Source: Halomonas cerina
GTDB taxonomy: Bacteria; Pseudomonadota; Gammaproteobacteria; Pseudomonadales; Halomonadaceae
DNA length: 64,000 nt
Direction of reading: 5' to 3'
Assembly: GCF_014192215.1 (NCBI RefSeq)
Contig: NZ_JACHXP010000013.1
Coordinates: 1 to 64,000, forward strand
This document shows positions 36,951-45,170 of this stretch, piece by piece; the stretch's first letter is position 1, and each line of letters starts with the position of its first letter. The notes under the pieces were generated by a model. The model saw only the letters and a program-made list of their open reading frames with translations. It did no database searches and had not been told where the DNA came from. A program made the translations under genes and the position numbers.

Positions 36951-37894
36951 GGTCCGCCCCCTTCGGGAGGCACCGCCTCGAAGCGCGCCAGGGCATCCAG
37001 CGCCGCCCGCCGGTGGGCCGCGCCCACCCCCGGCGCCAAGACTACGCCGGGCAGACGCAGGCCGAAGCGCTCCCCCGCCCGATGCAGGGCCAGCACGCGA
37101 CCACACAGCCGCGACAGTCGCTGCTCGGGGTCACCGACGTCGGCATCGTAGTCCAGCCACAGCGCCCCACGCGGCGGGGCGTCGAATACCTTGGTGGTGA
37201 GCACCCCCGTGCGGCTCCACGACTTCCAGGCCAGTCGCGTCGGACGGTCGCCCGGCATGAAGGGACGCAGGCCGGCGAAGTCGCGGGGCTCGAGCCCCGG
37301 GGTGTGGCCATGCCGTGACGGCGCGTCCTCCTCCAGGGGCCGGGGCCACACCAGCCACCCCGTGTCGGGCTCGATCCAGGCCACCACGCGGACCAGCCCC
37401 AGCGGCCAGGTGGAGTCGAGACGCAGACGTGGTGCCGTCATCCAACCACGGCGGGGTGTCGGCAGGGCCAGTTCGACCTCGCCGCGTCCGCCGCGGACGT
37501 CCACCCGGGCGACGCTATCGGCCGCCTGCAGCATCAGAGCCGAGCGATCGCGGCGGGCCTCAAGGATCACCCCCAGGCGGGCTCGCCCGCCGGCGAACAC
37601 CTCCCGGGGCAGGCGCAACCGTAGGCGCAGCCCGAGCAGGTTGCGCCAGGCACGCAACAGCCCTACCACCCCCACGGCGAACAGCCAGAAGGCCAAGCCA
37701 TGGGCCAAACTGTTTTGATAGTTGGTGCCGACTAGCAGCAGCAAGAACACCAGGACCACCCACCCCATCCCGAACCGGGTGGGCAGCAGGAACAGTCGGC
37801 GCTGGCGTAGCGGCGCCTCCAGCGGGGAGACTCGCCGCCGACGCCAGCGCTCGGCCAGCCGATCCCGCCAACCATGACCGGCGACGGGGCTCAC
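36947..37894 (-). CDS. DUF58 domain protein
   Basis: The 315-residue protein has two close membrane helices near the N-terminus (about 42-78). The DUF58 signature follows: RRGWMTAPRLRLDSTWPLGLVRVV and GLEPRDFAGLRPFMPGDRPTRLAWKSWSRTG, ending in a vWA-like strand (ALWLDYDADVG). DUF58 proteins work with MoxR-type ATPases and transglutaminases, but their molecular job is unclear. Both ends overlap neighbours (GTGA with the ATPase, ATGA with the transglutaminase), so stoichiometric synthesis is likely. Confidence 0.87.
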   Translation of the reverse strand: MSPVAGHGWRDRLAERWRRRRVSPLEAPLRQRRLFLLPTRFGMGWVVLVFLLLLVGTNYQNSLAHGLAFWLFAVGVVGLLRAWRNLLGLRLRLRLPREVFAGGRARLGVILEARRDRSALMLQAADSVARVDVRGGRGEVELALPTPRRGWMTAPRLRLDSTWPLGLVRVVAWIEPDTGWLVWPRPLEEDAPSRHGHTPGLEPRDFAGLRPFMPGDRPTRLAWKSWSRTGVLTTKVFDAPPRGALWLDYDADVGDPEQRLSRLCGRVLALHRAGERFGLRLPGVVLAPGVGAAHRRAALDALARFEAVPPEGGGP

Positions 37895-38817
37895 GGCATC
37901 ACCGGGACCCGAGTGAGCAGGTCCCGTGCCATCGCCTCCCCCTCCTCGCGACGTTCATGACCGAGCCGGTGGCCGACCACCGGCACCCAGACCGCCTGCA
38001 CGTCCTCGGGCAGCACATGATCCCGCCCCTCCAGCAGCGCCCAGCCCCGGGCCGCCCGCAGCAGTGCCAGCGCCCCCCGGGGCGAGAGGCCCCAGGCCAG
38101 GTCAGGATGTTCGCGGCTGGCGGCGGCCAGCGTCTGCACATAGTCGAGCAGCGCCTCGGCGACATGCAGCCGCTCCAGCCGGGCCTGCCAGGCACGCAGG
38201 GTGGCGGCATCCAGCAGGACCGGCAAAGCCTCGAGGGTCACGCGACCGGCCCGGCCGCGCAGGATCTCACGCTCGGCGGCCGGATCGGGATAGCCCAGCG
38301 AGAGCCGCATCAAGAAGCGGTCGAGCTGTGACTCCGGCAGGGGAAAGGTCCCGGCCTGCTCCCGGGGGTTCTGGGTGGCGATGACGAAGAAGGGATCCGG
38401 CAGCGGACGGGTCTCCCCTTCCACGCTGACCCGCCCTTCCTCCATGGCCTCGAGCAGCGCGCTTTGCGTCCGGGGCGTGGCCCGATTGATCTCGTCGGCC
38501 AGCACCAGGCCATGGAAGATCGGGCCGGGCTGGAAGCGGAAGCTCGCTGCGCGGGGATCGAAGATCGACACCCCCAGCACGTCGGCGGGCAGCAGGTCGC
38601 TGGTGAACTGCAGGCGCTGCATGTCAAGCCCGGTGACCCGCGCCAGGGCCTGGGCCAGGGTGGTCTTGCCGAGCCCCGGCAGGTCCTCGATCAGCAGGTG
38701 ACCCCGCGCCAGCAGGCAACACAGGGCCAGACGGACCTCACGGGACTTGCCGAGTACCACCCCCTCCAGGGCGGTGAGCACCGTCTCCAGGTCACTGAGG
38801 CGCGCCGGATGGTTCAT
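37891..38817 (-). CDS. MoxR-family AAA+ ATPase
   Basis: A 308-residue ATPase with Walker A (LPGLGKTTLAQALAR), Walker B (LVLADEINRATPRTQSALLEAMEE), sensor 1 (VIATQNPREQAGTFPLPESQLDRF) and the C-terminal lid. MoxR proteins act as chaperones that insert or remodel partners with vWA domains, here the DUF58 protein. It overlaps the NUDIX gene upstream (ATGA) and the DUF58 gene downstream. Confidence 0.92.
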   Translation of the reverse strand: MNHPARLSDLETVLTALEGVVLGKSREVRLALCCLLARGHLLIEDLPGLGKTTLAQALARVTGLDMQRLQFTSDLLPADVLGVSIFDPRAASFRFQPGPIFHGLVLADEINRATPRTQSALLEAMEEGRVSVEGETRPLPDPFFVIATQNPREQAGTFPLPESQLDRFLMRLSLGYPDPAAEREILRGRAGRVTLEALPVLLDAATLRAWQARLERLHVAEALLDYVQTLAAASREHPDLAWGLSPRGALALLRAARGWALLEGRDHVLPEDVQAVWVPVVGHRLGHERREEGEAMARDLLTRVPVMP

Positions 38818-39362
38818 GCCCGGGCCTCGAGCCGGCCGGCCTCGAGCAGCATCTCCACCGCCTGGCGCGTGTCCGGCGTGACCCCGTCCAGGGCCAGGGC
38901 CTCGCTTGGCGCCCGCCAGAAGGCCTCGGCGACCTCCTCGGCCTGCAGCCGCAGGGGACCGTCATGGTCGACCAGGAAGGCGCTGCCGAAGATGTGGTGA
39001 CCGCCTTGGGCGTGGACGAACTCCAGCACATGGCGCAGCGGCACGCCGGTGATGCCGAGCTCCTCGCCCAGTTCGCGGCGGGCCGCCACATGCACGGCCT
39101 CGCCGGCGCCCACCACGCCACCGGCCGCCAGGTCCAGCCCCCCCGGGAAGACCTCCTTGGTCAGGGTGCGGCGCTGCACGCAGAGCTCACCGGCGGCGTT
39201 GCGCACGACGATATAGGTGGCCCGATGCCAGAAGCGAAAGCGCCGCATGGCCACCCGGGGAGCGCTGCCGCAGGGGCGGTTGCGGGCATCCACCACCTGG
39301 ATACGCTCATCGGCGATCACGGGGGTCGGTGCCGCCTCGGCGGCGGGCGTCTCGGGGGTCAT
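38814..39362 (-). CDS. NUDIX hydrolase, YfcD-like
   Basis: The 182-residue protein carries the NUDIX box G-x5-E-x7-REUxEExGU, seen as GVVGAGEAVHVAARRELGEELGI (about residues 82-104). The remainder (RFWHRATYIVVRNAAGELCVQRRT) fits the YfcD and isopentenyl-isomerase-like branch, whose substrates are little known. It is the first gene of the four-gene unit with MoxR. No good function can be given beyond hydrolysis of a nucleoside-diphosphate-linked compound. A short in-frame lead (about 18 residues) is low in conservation. Confidence 0.8.
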   Translation of the reverse strand: MTPETPAAEAAPTPVIADERIQVVDARNRPCGSAPRVAMRRFRFWHRATYIVVRNAAGELCVQRRTLTKEVFPGGLDLAAGGVVGAGEAVHVAARRELGEELGITGVPLRHVLEFVHAQGGHHIFGSAFLVDHDGPLRLQAEEVAEAFWRAPSEALALDGVTPDTRQAVEMLLEAGRLEARA

Positions 39363-39480
39363 GGCGATCTCCAGGAAATGGCACCAGCCTACCCAGTGAC
39401 GGCCGGGGCGTCACGTCCGGGCGTTGACCCGCCCAACACCGGCGACCATGCTCAGAGGAGGCAGGCCACCCGGAGGTCCC

Positions 39481-41133
39481 ATGAGCGATCACGCCCCCCG
39501 CCACTGCCTGGCCACCCATGAGGTGACCAACCAGCCCGACGCGCCCGGCGAACGCGACCTGCTCGAGGACGACCTTCCGCTGCGGGAGGCCCTGGCCCGG
39601 GAGGCGCCGGAGTGGGTCGCCCGCCGGCTCGCTCCGCTGGGCCGAGAGGTGGGCAGCGAGCGGGTACAGGCTCTGGGCGAAGCCGCCAACCGCTATCCGC
39701 CGGAGCTGCGCCTGTTCGACCGCCACGGCCGACGCCTGGACGAGGTGTGCTACCACCCCGCCTACCACGAGCTGATGCACCTGGCCATCGACCATGGCTG
39801 GCACGCCGTGGCCTGGCAGGAGGAGGGGCGCGGCGGCCACCAGGCGCATGTGGCCGCCCTCTACCTGCTGACCCAGTCGGAGCCCGGCGTCTGCTGCCCG
39901 ATCACCATGACCCATGCGGCCATGCCGGTGCTGCGCCAGTCGCCGTCCCTGGCCTCCCGCTGGGGACCGGGACTGCTGGCCTGGGACTATGACCGCCGGG
40001 TGATCCCCCCGACCGACAAGACCGGCCTCACCTTCGGCATGGCGATGACCGAGAAGCAGGGCGGCAGCGACGTGCGCCGCAACACCACCCAGGCCGAGGC
40101 CGTCCAGGACGGCTGGCGACTGATCGGCCACAAGTGGTTCTGCAGCGCCCCCATGTCGGATGCCTTCCTGACCCTGGCCCGCACCGACGCGGGGCTCACC
40201 TGTTTCCTGGTGCCCCGCTTCACTCCGGACGGCGAGCGCAATGCCATCGAACTGCAGCGGCTCAAGGAGAAATGCGGCAACCGCGCCAACGCCTCGGCGG
40301 AGATCGAGTACCGCCACGCCTGGGCCGAGCCGGTGGGCGAGCCGGGGCGCGGCATCGCCACCATCCTGGCCATGGTGCAGCAGACCCGGCTGGACGCCGC
40401 CACCGCCCCGGTGGGCATGATGCGCCAGGCACTGGCCGAGGCCTGGCAGCATGTGCGCAGTCGACACGCCTTCGGCCGCGCCCTGGCCGAGCAGCCGCTG
40501 ATGCGCGTGCTGCTCGCCGACATGGCGCTGGAGGTGGAGGCCGGGGTGGCGCTGACGCTGCGCACCGCCCGGGCCTTCGATGGTGCCGCCCGCGGTGAGC
40601 CCGGTGAGCGGGCCCTGGCCAGGTTGCTGCCGGCGCTGGCCAAGTACTGGCACAACAAGCGTGGCCCGGGCTTCATGGCCGAGGCCATGGAGTGCCTCGG
40701 GGGAATCGGCTACGTGGAGGAAGCTCCGCTGGCTCGCCTCTACCGGGAGGCCCCCGTCAATTCGATCTGGGAGGGGTCGGGCAACGTGATCTGTCTCGAT
40801 GTGCTGCGGGTGCTGTCGCACCACCCCGAAGCGCTGGAGGCCGTGCGCCAGGAGCTTGCCGTGGCACAGGGCGCCTCCGCGGCGCTGGATCATGCCGTGA
40901 GCGCGCTGGAACGCCAGCTGCTGGCACCCCCGGAGACCCTCGAGCTCCGGGCACGCTGGCTGACCCAGCGGCTGGCCCAGTGCCTCCAGGGGGCCCTGCT
41001 GCTGCGACACGCCCCGACAGCGGTGGCCGAGACCTTCTGTCGTTCACGGCTCGGTGACGAGACGAGCCCGGTCTACGGCGTGCTGCCCGGCGACGCGCCG
41101 CTGGCCGCGCTGCTGGCGCGCATCGGCGACTGA
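39481..41133 (+). CDS. AidB-like acyl-CoA dehydrogenase
   Basis: A 550-residue flavoprotein with N-terminal extension typical of AidB (HCLATHEVTNQPDAPGERDLLEDD, where acyl-CoA dehydrogenases proper begin later). It has the FAD-binding segments LTFGMAMTEKQGGSDVRRNTT and IGHKWFCSAPMSDAFL, and the C-terminal PVNSIWEGSGNVICLDVLRVL. AidB binds DNA and is induced by alkylation; its catalysis is uncertain. GGAGGT precedes ATG 39481. The 3' end overlaps the convergent EAL gene by 61 bases. Confidence 0.82.
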   Translation: MSDHAPRHCLATHEVTNQPDAPGERDLLEDDLPLREALAREAPEWVARRLAPLGREVGSERVQALGEAANRYPPELRLFDRHGRRLDEVCYHPAYHELMHLAIDHGWHAVAWQEEGRGGHQAHVAALYLLTQSEPGVCCPITMTHAAMPVLRQSPSLASRWGPGLLAWDYDRRVIPPTDKTGLTFGMAMTEKQGGSDVRRNTTQAEAVQDGWRLIGHKWFCSAPMSDAFLTLARTDAGLTCFLVPRFTPDGERNAIELQRLKEKCGNRANASAEIEYRHAWAEPVGEPGRGIATILAMVQQTRLDAATAPVGMMRQALAEAWQHVRSRHAFGRALAEQPLMRVLLADMALEVEAGVALTLRTARAFDGAARGEPGERALARLLPALAKYWHNKRGPGFMAEAMECLGGIGYVEEAPLARLYREAPVNSIWEGSGNVICLDVLRVLSHHPEALEAVRQELAVAQGASAALDHAVSALERQLLAPPETLELRARWLTQRLAQCLQGALLLRHAPTAVAETFCRSRLGDETSPVYGVLPGDAPLAALLARIGD

Positions 41134-42302
41134 CGGCCAGCCAGATCAGGAATCGCCGCCGCCACCACGGGCCGCGCCAGGCCGAAGCCCTGCACGTGAG
41201 TGCACCCGAAGTGCGCCAGGGGCGCCAGCACGTCAAGGGCCTCGACTCCCTCGGCCACCACCCGGATACCGAGTCGCCGGCCGAGCAGGGCCACCGCCTC
41301 GACGATGGCGGCATCCTGAGCGTCCTCGTGCAGCCGGCTGACGAAGCTGCGGTCCACCTTGAGTTCACTGATCGGCAGCAGCTGCAATCGGGCCAGCGAG
41401 GAGAAGCCCACGCCGAAGTCATCCACCGATACTTCGAGACCATTGAGGTGCAGCCGGGCCGCCACCTCGCCGCCCAGCAGCTCATCCTGCATCGAGGCCG
41501 TCTCGGTGATCTCCAGCACCACGGGCATATCGCCGATGCGATCACGTCCCTCGCGGATCATCGCCAGCAGGTCGGGACACATCAGGTCGTCGGGCGTGAC
41601 GTTTACGGACAATGAGAGCCTGAGGCCGGCCTGGTACCAGCCGGCGGCATCCGCCATGGCCAGCTGCAGCACGCGGCGGGTCAGGGTGCGGCCCTGCTCG
41701 GCCGTCAGCAGCGGCAGGAAAGCCCCAGGCTCCAGCAGGCCCATCGCCGGGTGCGCCCAGCGCACCAGGGCCTCGACGCCGCTGAGGCGACCGGTGGCGA
41801 TCTCGAACTGGGGCTGGTAGTGAAGGATGAGCTCCCGGCGCGCGAGGGCACCATCGAGCTCCTCGCTGCGCCAGGGCATCGGGCGCTCCCCAGGCGGCGG
41901 CGCAGACGACCGGGCCAGAGCATCGAGCTGGCGGCGCAGCTCCTCCAGGCGCAGCGGCTTATCCAGCGCGGCCAGCATCTCCAATCCCAGGCGCCGGCCC
42001 AGCCGCTCGGCGATTCGGGTGATCTTGCGCTCCACTCCGCTGAGCAGCAGCACCCGGCCGCGGTAATGGCACCCGGCTAGGCAGCGAAGCATGGCGATAC
42101 CGTCCTGACCACCGACCTCCAGGCCCACAATCACCAGTCGCGGTCGACGCGTCCGCACCGCATCCACCAGCTGAGCGGCATGGCGACAGTGGTGCATCTC
42201 CATACCGAGAAGATGTAGCTGCAATGACAGGGTAGCGGCCGCCTCGGGGTCTTCCTCGACGACCACTGACACAGGGCGATCCTGCATTGATCGGTCATTC
42301 AT
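41073..42302 (-). CDS. EAL phosphodiesterase with degenerate receiver domain
   Basis: The 409-residue protein has an N-terminal response-regulator receiver-like domain (about 10-130) and a C-terminal EAL domain. The receiver pocket reads VVVEEDPE and keeps the lysine in ALDKPLRLEEL, but the phosphate-accepting aspartate position in LVIVGLEVGGQDG is Gly60. The EAL domain looks complete: GVEALVRW, LSVNVTPDDL, LEITETASMQD, DDFGVGFSSLARL, ELKVDRSF and VVAEGVE. c-di-GMP hydrolysis is therefore likely, but switched by something other than phosphorylation. Start ATG 42302 lacks a strong ribosome site; ATG 42287 is an alternative. Confidence 0.82.
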   Translation of the reverse strand: MNDRSMQDRPVSVVVEEDPEAAATLSLQLHLLGMEMHHCRHAAQLVDAVRTRRPRLVIVGLEVGGQDGIAMLRCLAGCHYRGRVLLLSGVERKITRIAERLGRRLGLEMLAALDKPLRLEELRRQLDALARSSAPPPGERPMPWRSEELDGALARRELILHYQPQFEIATGRLSGVEALVRWAHPAMGLLEPGAFLPLLTAEQGRTLTRRVLQLAMADAAGWYQAGLRLSLSVNVTPDDLMCPDLLAMIREGRDRIGDMPVVLEITETASMQDELLGGEVAARLHLNGLEVSVDDFGVGFSSLARLQLLPISELKVDRSFVSRLHEDAQDAAIVEAVALLGRRLGIRVVAEGVEALDVLAPLAHFGCTHVQGFGLARPVVAAAIPDLAGRQSPMRASSAASGASPGSTP

Positions 42303-42413
42303 GCGCAGCCGCTCATCCGCAAGCACCTCAGGCCGGGCGGGGTCCTGAGCGTAGCACCTTCGCCGGGAGTGCGCAGGCCGTCGGCGGCCCTTCTCCTGGC
42401 GTCCCGGTCGCCC

Positions 42414-43031
42414 CTATGCCAGCGGACCAGCCGCGACCCGCAGTGCCAGGGCCAGCAACAGCACGCCGGTGGCCCGGTTGATCCAGTGGGCTCGGGCACG
42501 CAGCCAGGGCAGCACCCGCGAATGCGAGAGGCTGACGGCCACCAGCACATACCAGCCGCCATCGATGATCATCGCCGTGAGCACGATGAGCGCCCGGGCC
42601 CCGAGGCTCATCTCGGGGGTCACGAACTGGCTGAGCAGGGCGATGAAGAACAGGATCAGCTTGGGATTGCCGAGCGCCACCAGCATGCCCTCACGGGCTG
42701 CCTGGCCAGGGGTGGTGGTAACGGTCGCGGCATTCAGCGCTCCCACCCGTCCAGCCCGCAGTGCCTGGAGCCCCAGCCAGGCCAGGTAGGCGGCTCCGGC
42801 CCAGGTGATCGCCTGGAACAGCATTGGAAAGCGCACGATCAGCGCGCCCAGCCCCCAGACCGTCAACAGGGCGTAGAGCCCTACGCCGAGTGCGTGTGAC
42901 AGGCCGGCCACCACACCGGGCGCACGGCCACCGCCCAGGGTATGGCGCAACACCAGGGCCAGACTGGGCCCCGGCGACATGGCGCCCAGGGTGCAGACCG
43001 CGGCCAGCGACAGCCACAGCGAGATCGGCAT
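42414..43031 (-). CDS. LysE/RhtB family amino-acid exporter
   Basis: A 205-residue protein with six membrane helices and the LysE-family start SLAAVCTLGAMSPGPSLALVLRHTLGGGR (residues about 8-36), followed by GLSHALGVGLYALLTVWGLGAL and NPKLILFFIALLSQFV. These exporters release amino acids or homoserine lactones; substrate unknown. GGAGGAG precedes the ATG. It lies downstream of rnk, on the same strand, 24 bases away, so both may share a transcript. Confidence 0.88.
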   Translation of the reverse strand: MPISLWLSLAAVCTLGAMSPGPSLALVLRHTLGGGRAPGVVAGLSHALGVGLYALLTVWGLGALIVRFPMLFQAITWAGAAYLAWLGLQALRAGRVGALNAATVTTTPGQAAREGMLVALGNPKLILFFIALLSQFVTPEMSLGARALIVLTAMIIDGGWYVLVAVSLSHSRVLPWLRARAHWINRATGVLLLALALRVAAGPLA

Positions 43032-43055
43032 GGGTGCTCCTCCGGTATCAGGACC

Positions 43056-43469
43056 TCAACGATGGAACTGGCCTTCCCGCTCGGGCTGCCAGAGCAGGGC
43101 ATCGAGGCGCAGCCGCGTCTTGCCGCCGCCTGGCAGGGGCCAATCGATGGTGTCGCCGATGCGCAGGCCGAGCAACGCCGCCCCCACCGGCGCCATCACC
43201 GAGATGGCGTCTTCCGTGGAGGCCAAGGCATGCGGGTAGACGAGGGTGCGAGTGATCTGGCGGCCACGCCCCAGATCGGTAAACTGCACTCGGCTGTTCA
43301 TGCTGACCACGTCCTCGGGCATCTCTTCCGGATCGAGCACTTCGCCACGCTCCAGCTCCGCCTCGAGCGCCTCGGCCACTGCTAGATCCTGGTCGTCGGC
43401 GGCATCGATGAGCCGCTGCAGGCGCTCGGCATCGAGCCGATTGATGATAAGGGGGGGACGCATCGTCAT
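43056..43469 (-). CDS. rnk: Nucleoside diphosphate kinase regulator Rnk
   Basis: A 137-residue GreA-like protein: an N-terminal helical arm (PLIINRLDAERLQRLIDAADDQ) and a C-terminal GreA-type domain (VVSMNSRVQFTDLGRGRQITRTLVYP, ending ISVMAPVGAALLGLRIGDTIDWPL). Rnk binds RNA polymerase and is thought to affect nucleotide pools. A perfect AGGAGGT ribosome site precedes the chosen ATG 43469; the longer 43514 start lacks one. Confidence 0.87.
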   Translation of the reverse strand: MTMRPPLIINRLDAERLQRLIDAADDQDLAVAEALEAELERGEVLDPEEMPEDVVSMNSRVQFTDLGRGRQITRTLVYPHALASTEDAISVMAPVGAALLGLRIGDTIDWPLPGGGKTRLRLDALLWQPEREGQFHR

Positions 43470-43524
43470 GGGACCTCCTGGGCCGTCAGCGCCGACGGGG
43501 CGTAGGGCGCGCAAATCAACGACA

Positions 43525-43558
43525 GCCGTCCTTCGCCCGCTGGCGGACGAAGGACGGC
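43525..43558. other. Long hairpin upstream of rnk
   Basis: An 11-bp perfect stem (GCCGTCCTTCG at 43525-43535 and its complement at 43548-43558) encloses a smaller CCGC/GCGG stem. It lies in the 200-base gap between rnk and the divergent small membrane protein. It may be a leader hairpin or a terminator-like element; no T-run follows on either strand. Confidence 0.5.
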
Positions 43559-43670
43559 ATGAACTTTATTTAACGTTACGCCATCCGCCGGAAAGTGGAC
43601 AGCCCCGGATGGCTGCAGTGTCGGCAGGCGCCGGTCTACACTGGTCGCCACACCTTGACCCGGAGCTTCC

Positions 43671-43826
43671 ATGACCACCCGGACCCTCGCCCTGGCCCTG
43701 TTGCTGCTCGGCCTTTTGCTGCTGATCGTCGGCTGGGTGACCACCCATCCTGTCGGCTTCGTGGGGCCGGCCCTGCTGCTGCTCGGCGGCGTGCTGATCG
43801 GGACGCGAGGTCGTCATGGCCGATAA
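43671..43826 (+). CDS. 51-residue membrane protein upstream of exoD
   Basis: A short frame encodes MTTRTLALALLLLGLLLLIV and a second hydrophobic stretch VGFVGPALLLLGGVLIG, giving two membrane helices joined by a short turn and ending in a basic tail. CGGAG precedes the ATG, and its stop lies 11 bases inside the exoD start, the usual sign of translational coupling. No similarity is recognised, so function is unknown; a helper of ExoD is conceivable. Confidence 0.55.
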   Translation: MTTRTLALALLLLGLLLLIVGWVTTHPVGFVGPALLLLGGVLIGTRGRHGR

Positions 43827-44430
43827 GACCACTGAAGCGCCGAATTCATCTGGCCCGGCCAGCCTGGAAGAGCTGCTGGACCGCGTCGAAAGGGCCGGAC
43901 GCCACACGCAGACCGTGAGCCTGGCCGCGATCCTCGACAGCATGGGTCGTCGCTCCTATGCCCCTTTCCTGCTGGTGGCCGGGCTGATCACCCTGACCCC
44001 CCTGCTCGGCGATATTCCCGGCGTTCCCACGCTCATGGCCTGCCTAGTGCTGCTCTCGGCCGGCCAACTACTGGCCGGGCGGAAACATATCTGGCTGCCA
44101 GGCTGGCTGCTGCGACGCCGGATCTCGCGCGAGCGCTTCACCCGCGTCCTGCGCTGGTTACGACGGCCGGCCTGCTGGGTTGACCGCCTGCTCAAGCAAC
44201 GGCTCACCTGGCTCACCCGACCGCCGGCCCATGTGCCGGTGGCGCTGACCTGCCTGCTGATCGCCCTGGCGATGCCGCCCATGGAGGTGGTGCCCTTCTC
44301 CGCCAACGGTGCGGGCCTTGTCCTGACCCTCTTCGGCCTGGCGCTGCTCGCCCGGGACGGGCTGATGGCTCTGCTGGGTTATGTCCTGACCGGGATCACG
44401 CTCGCCGCGGTGATCGCCGGCCTGATGTGA
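43816..44430 (+). CDS. exoD: ExoD family membrane protein
   Basis: A 204-residue protein with a soluble N-terminal part and several membrane helices. VSLAAILDSMGRRSYAPFLLVAGLITLTPLLGDIPGVPT at residues about 34-72 is typical of ExoD, first described for exopolysaccharide synthesis and nodulation in rhizobia. Its function is still poorly defined. The gene is followed by a small orphan and begins within the preceding 51-residue gene. Confidence 0.82.
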   Translation: MADKTTEAPNSSGPASLEELLDRVERAGRHTQTVSLAAILDSMGRRSYAPFLLVAGLITLTPLLGDIPGVPTLMACLVLLSAGQLLAGRKHIWLPGWLLRRRISRERFTRVLRWLRRPACWVDRLLKQRLTWLTRPPAHVPVALTCLLIALAMPPMEVVPFSANGAGLVLTLFGLALLARDGLMALLGYVLTGITLAAVIAGLM

Positions 44431-44510
44431 CAATTTCCTGACGGCAGTGAGCGAGTGCAGGAAAGAGAATCCACGCTACCCTTTGCAGGAGAGTATTCCG
44501 GAGGGCCGCA

Positions 44511-44735
44511 ATGATGTCCAAGTACCTGGTTGTCACCGACGACGAGACGACACCAAGAGCCATCGGCGAAGCACTGGAAGTCGCCAACATTAAAGGCCAG
44601 GCCCAGACAATGGATCTGGAGCGCCTCGCCCAACTGGCGGCAGCGTTAATCGCGGAATACCCTCCCGGCGAGCAGGCGCCGGCACGTGCGCGGCTTCATC
44701 ACATGATCGATGAGCATACGAGCCCGCGTGGATGA
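44511..44735 (+). CDS. Small hypothetical protein
   Basis: A 74-residue polar protein beginning MMSKYLVVTDDETTPRAIGEALEVANIKGQ. GGAGGG precedes the ATG at a good distance. The second half is helical with alanine and leucine repeats. No family recognised. Confidence 0.5.
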   Translation: MMSKYLVVTDDETTPRAIGEALEVANIKGQAQTMDLERLAQLAAALIAEYPPGEQAPARARLHHMIDEHTSPRG

Positions 44736-44899
44736 TCTCCCTCCGCGGCGATTGCGCTTGGCGCTGCGGGCCGAGGATGTTGCGCAAGGATTTCAAGACG
44801 AAGGCCATGACTCGCGGTTGAGCCATGGACGAGAAATGTTACCGCTTCATATCCCGGTATTCTTGCCTCGGCGGGGAGTGGCCATTTCAGGAGACGCCA

Positions 44900-44930
44900 G
44901 CGCAGCACTCGCCTCGGGCGAGTGCTGCGC
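44900..44930. other. Perfect 14-bp hairpin, unassigned
   Basis: GCGCAGCACTCGCC (44900-44913), the three-base loop TCG, and its exact complement (44917-44930) form an almost ideal hairpin in a region of uncertain genes. No T-run on either strand, and no promoter assigned. It may be a processing site or remnant of a mobile element. Confidence 0.5.
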
Positions 44931-44978
44931 GTCTGCTGGTCCTGCATTTACCGGGCAGCCACGGGCGAGAGTTCAGTG

Positions 44979-45170
44979 TCAACGCCACCAGGGATCGGTC
45001 AGCAAGGGCTTTGTCGGTGCCGCTGATGTCGCCGGAGCCTGAATGGATGCCGTCTGTTTTTCATGAAGACGTTTCATGCGCTCTTCCAGATACACCGAAT
45101 CTTCCGCCATGACGGGGGGCATGGCGAGTAGTGCGATGATCAGAGCCGAACCGCATACCGTGAGTTTCAT
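44979..45170 (-). CDS. Small periplasmic hypothetical protein
   Basis: A 63-residue product with a clear signal peptide (MKLTVCGSALIIALLAMPPVMA, cleavage before EDS) and a short hydrophilic, mostly helical mature part (VYLEERMKRLHEKQ) ending in PWWR. GAGG lies upstream of the ATG. There is a competing plus-strand frame here (44825-45112), but it lacks comparable features. The gene is likely but not certain. Confidence 0.5.
   Translation of the reverse strand: MKLTVCGSALIIALLAMPPVMAEDSVYLEERMKRLHEKQTASIQAPATSAAPTKPLLTDPWWR

Noticed and set aside
44825-45112. 95-codon plus-strand frame (MDEKCYRF...)
   Set aside because: It overlaps the minus-strand secreted protein, has no ribosome site, and its product looks random; kept only as an alternative.
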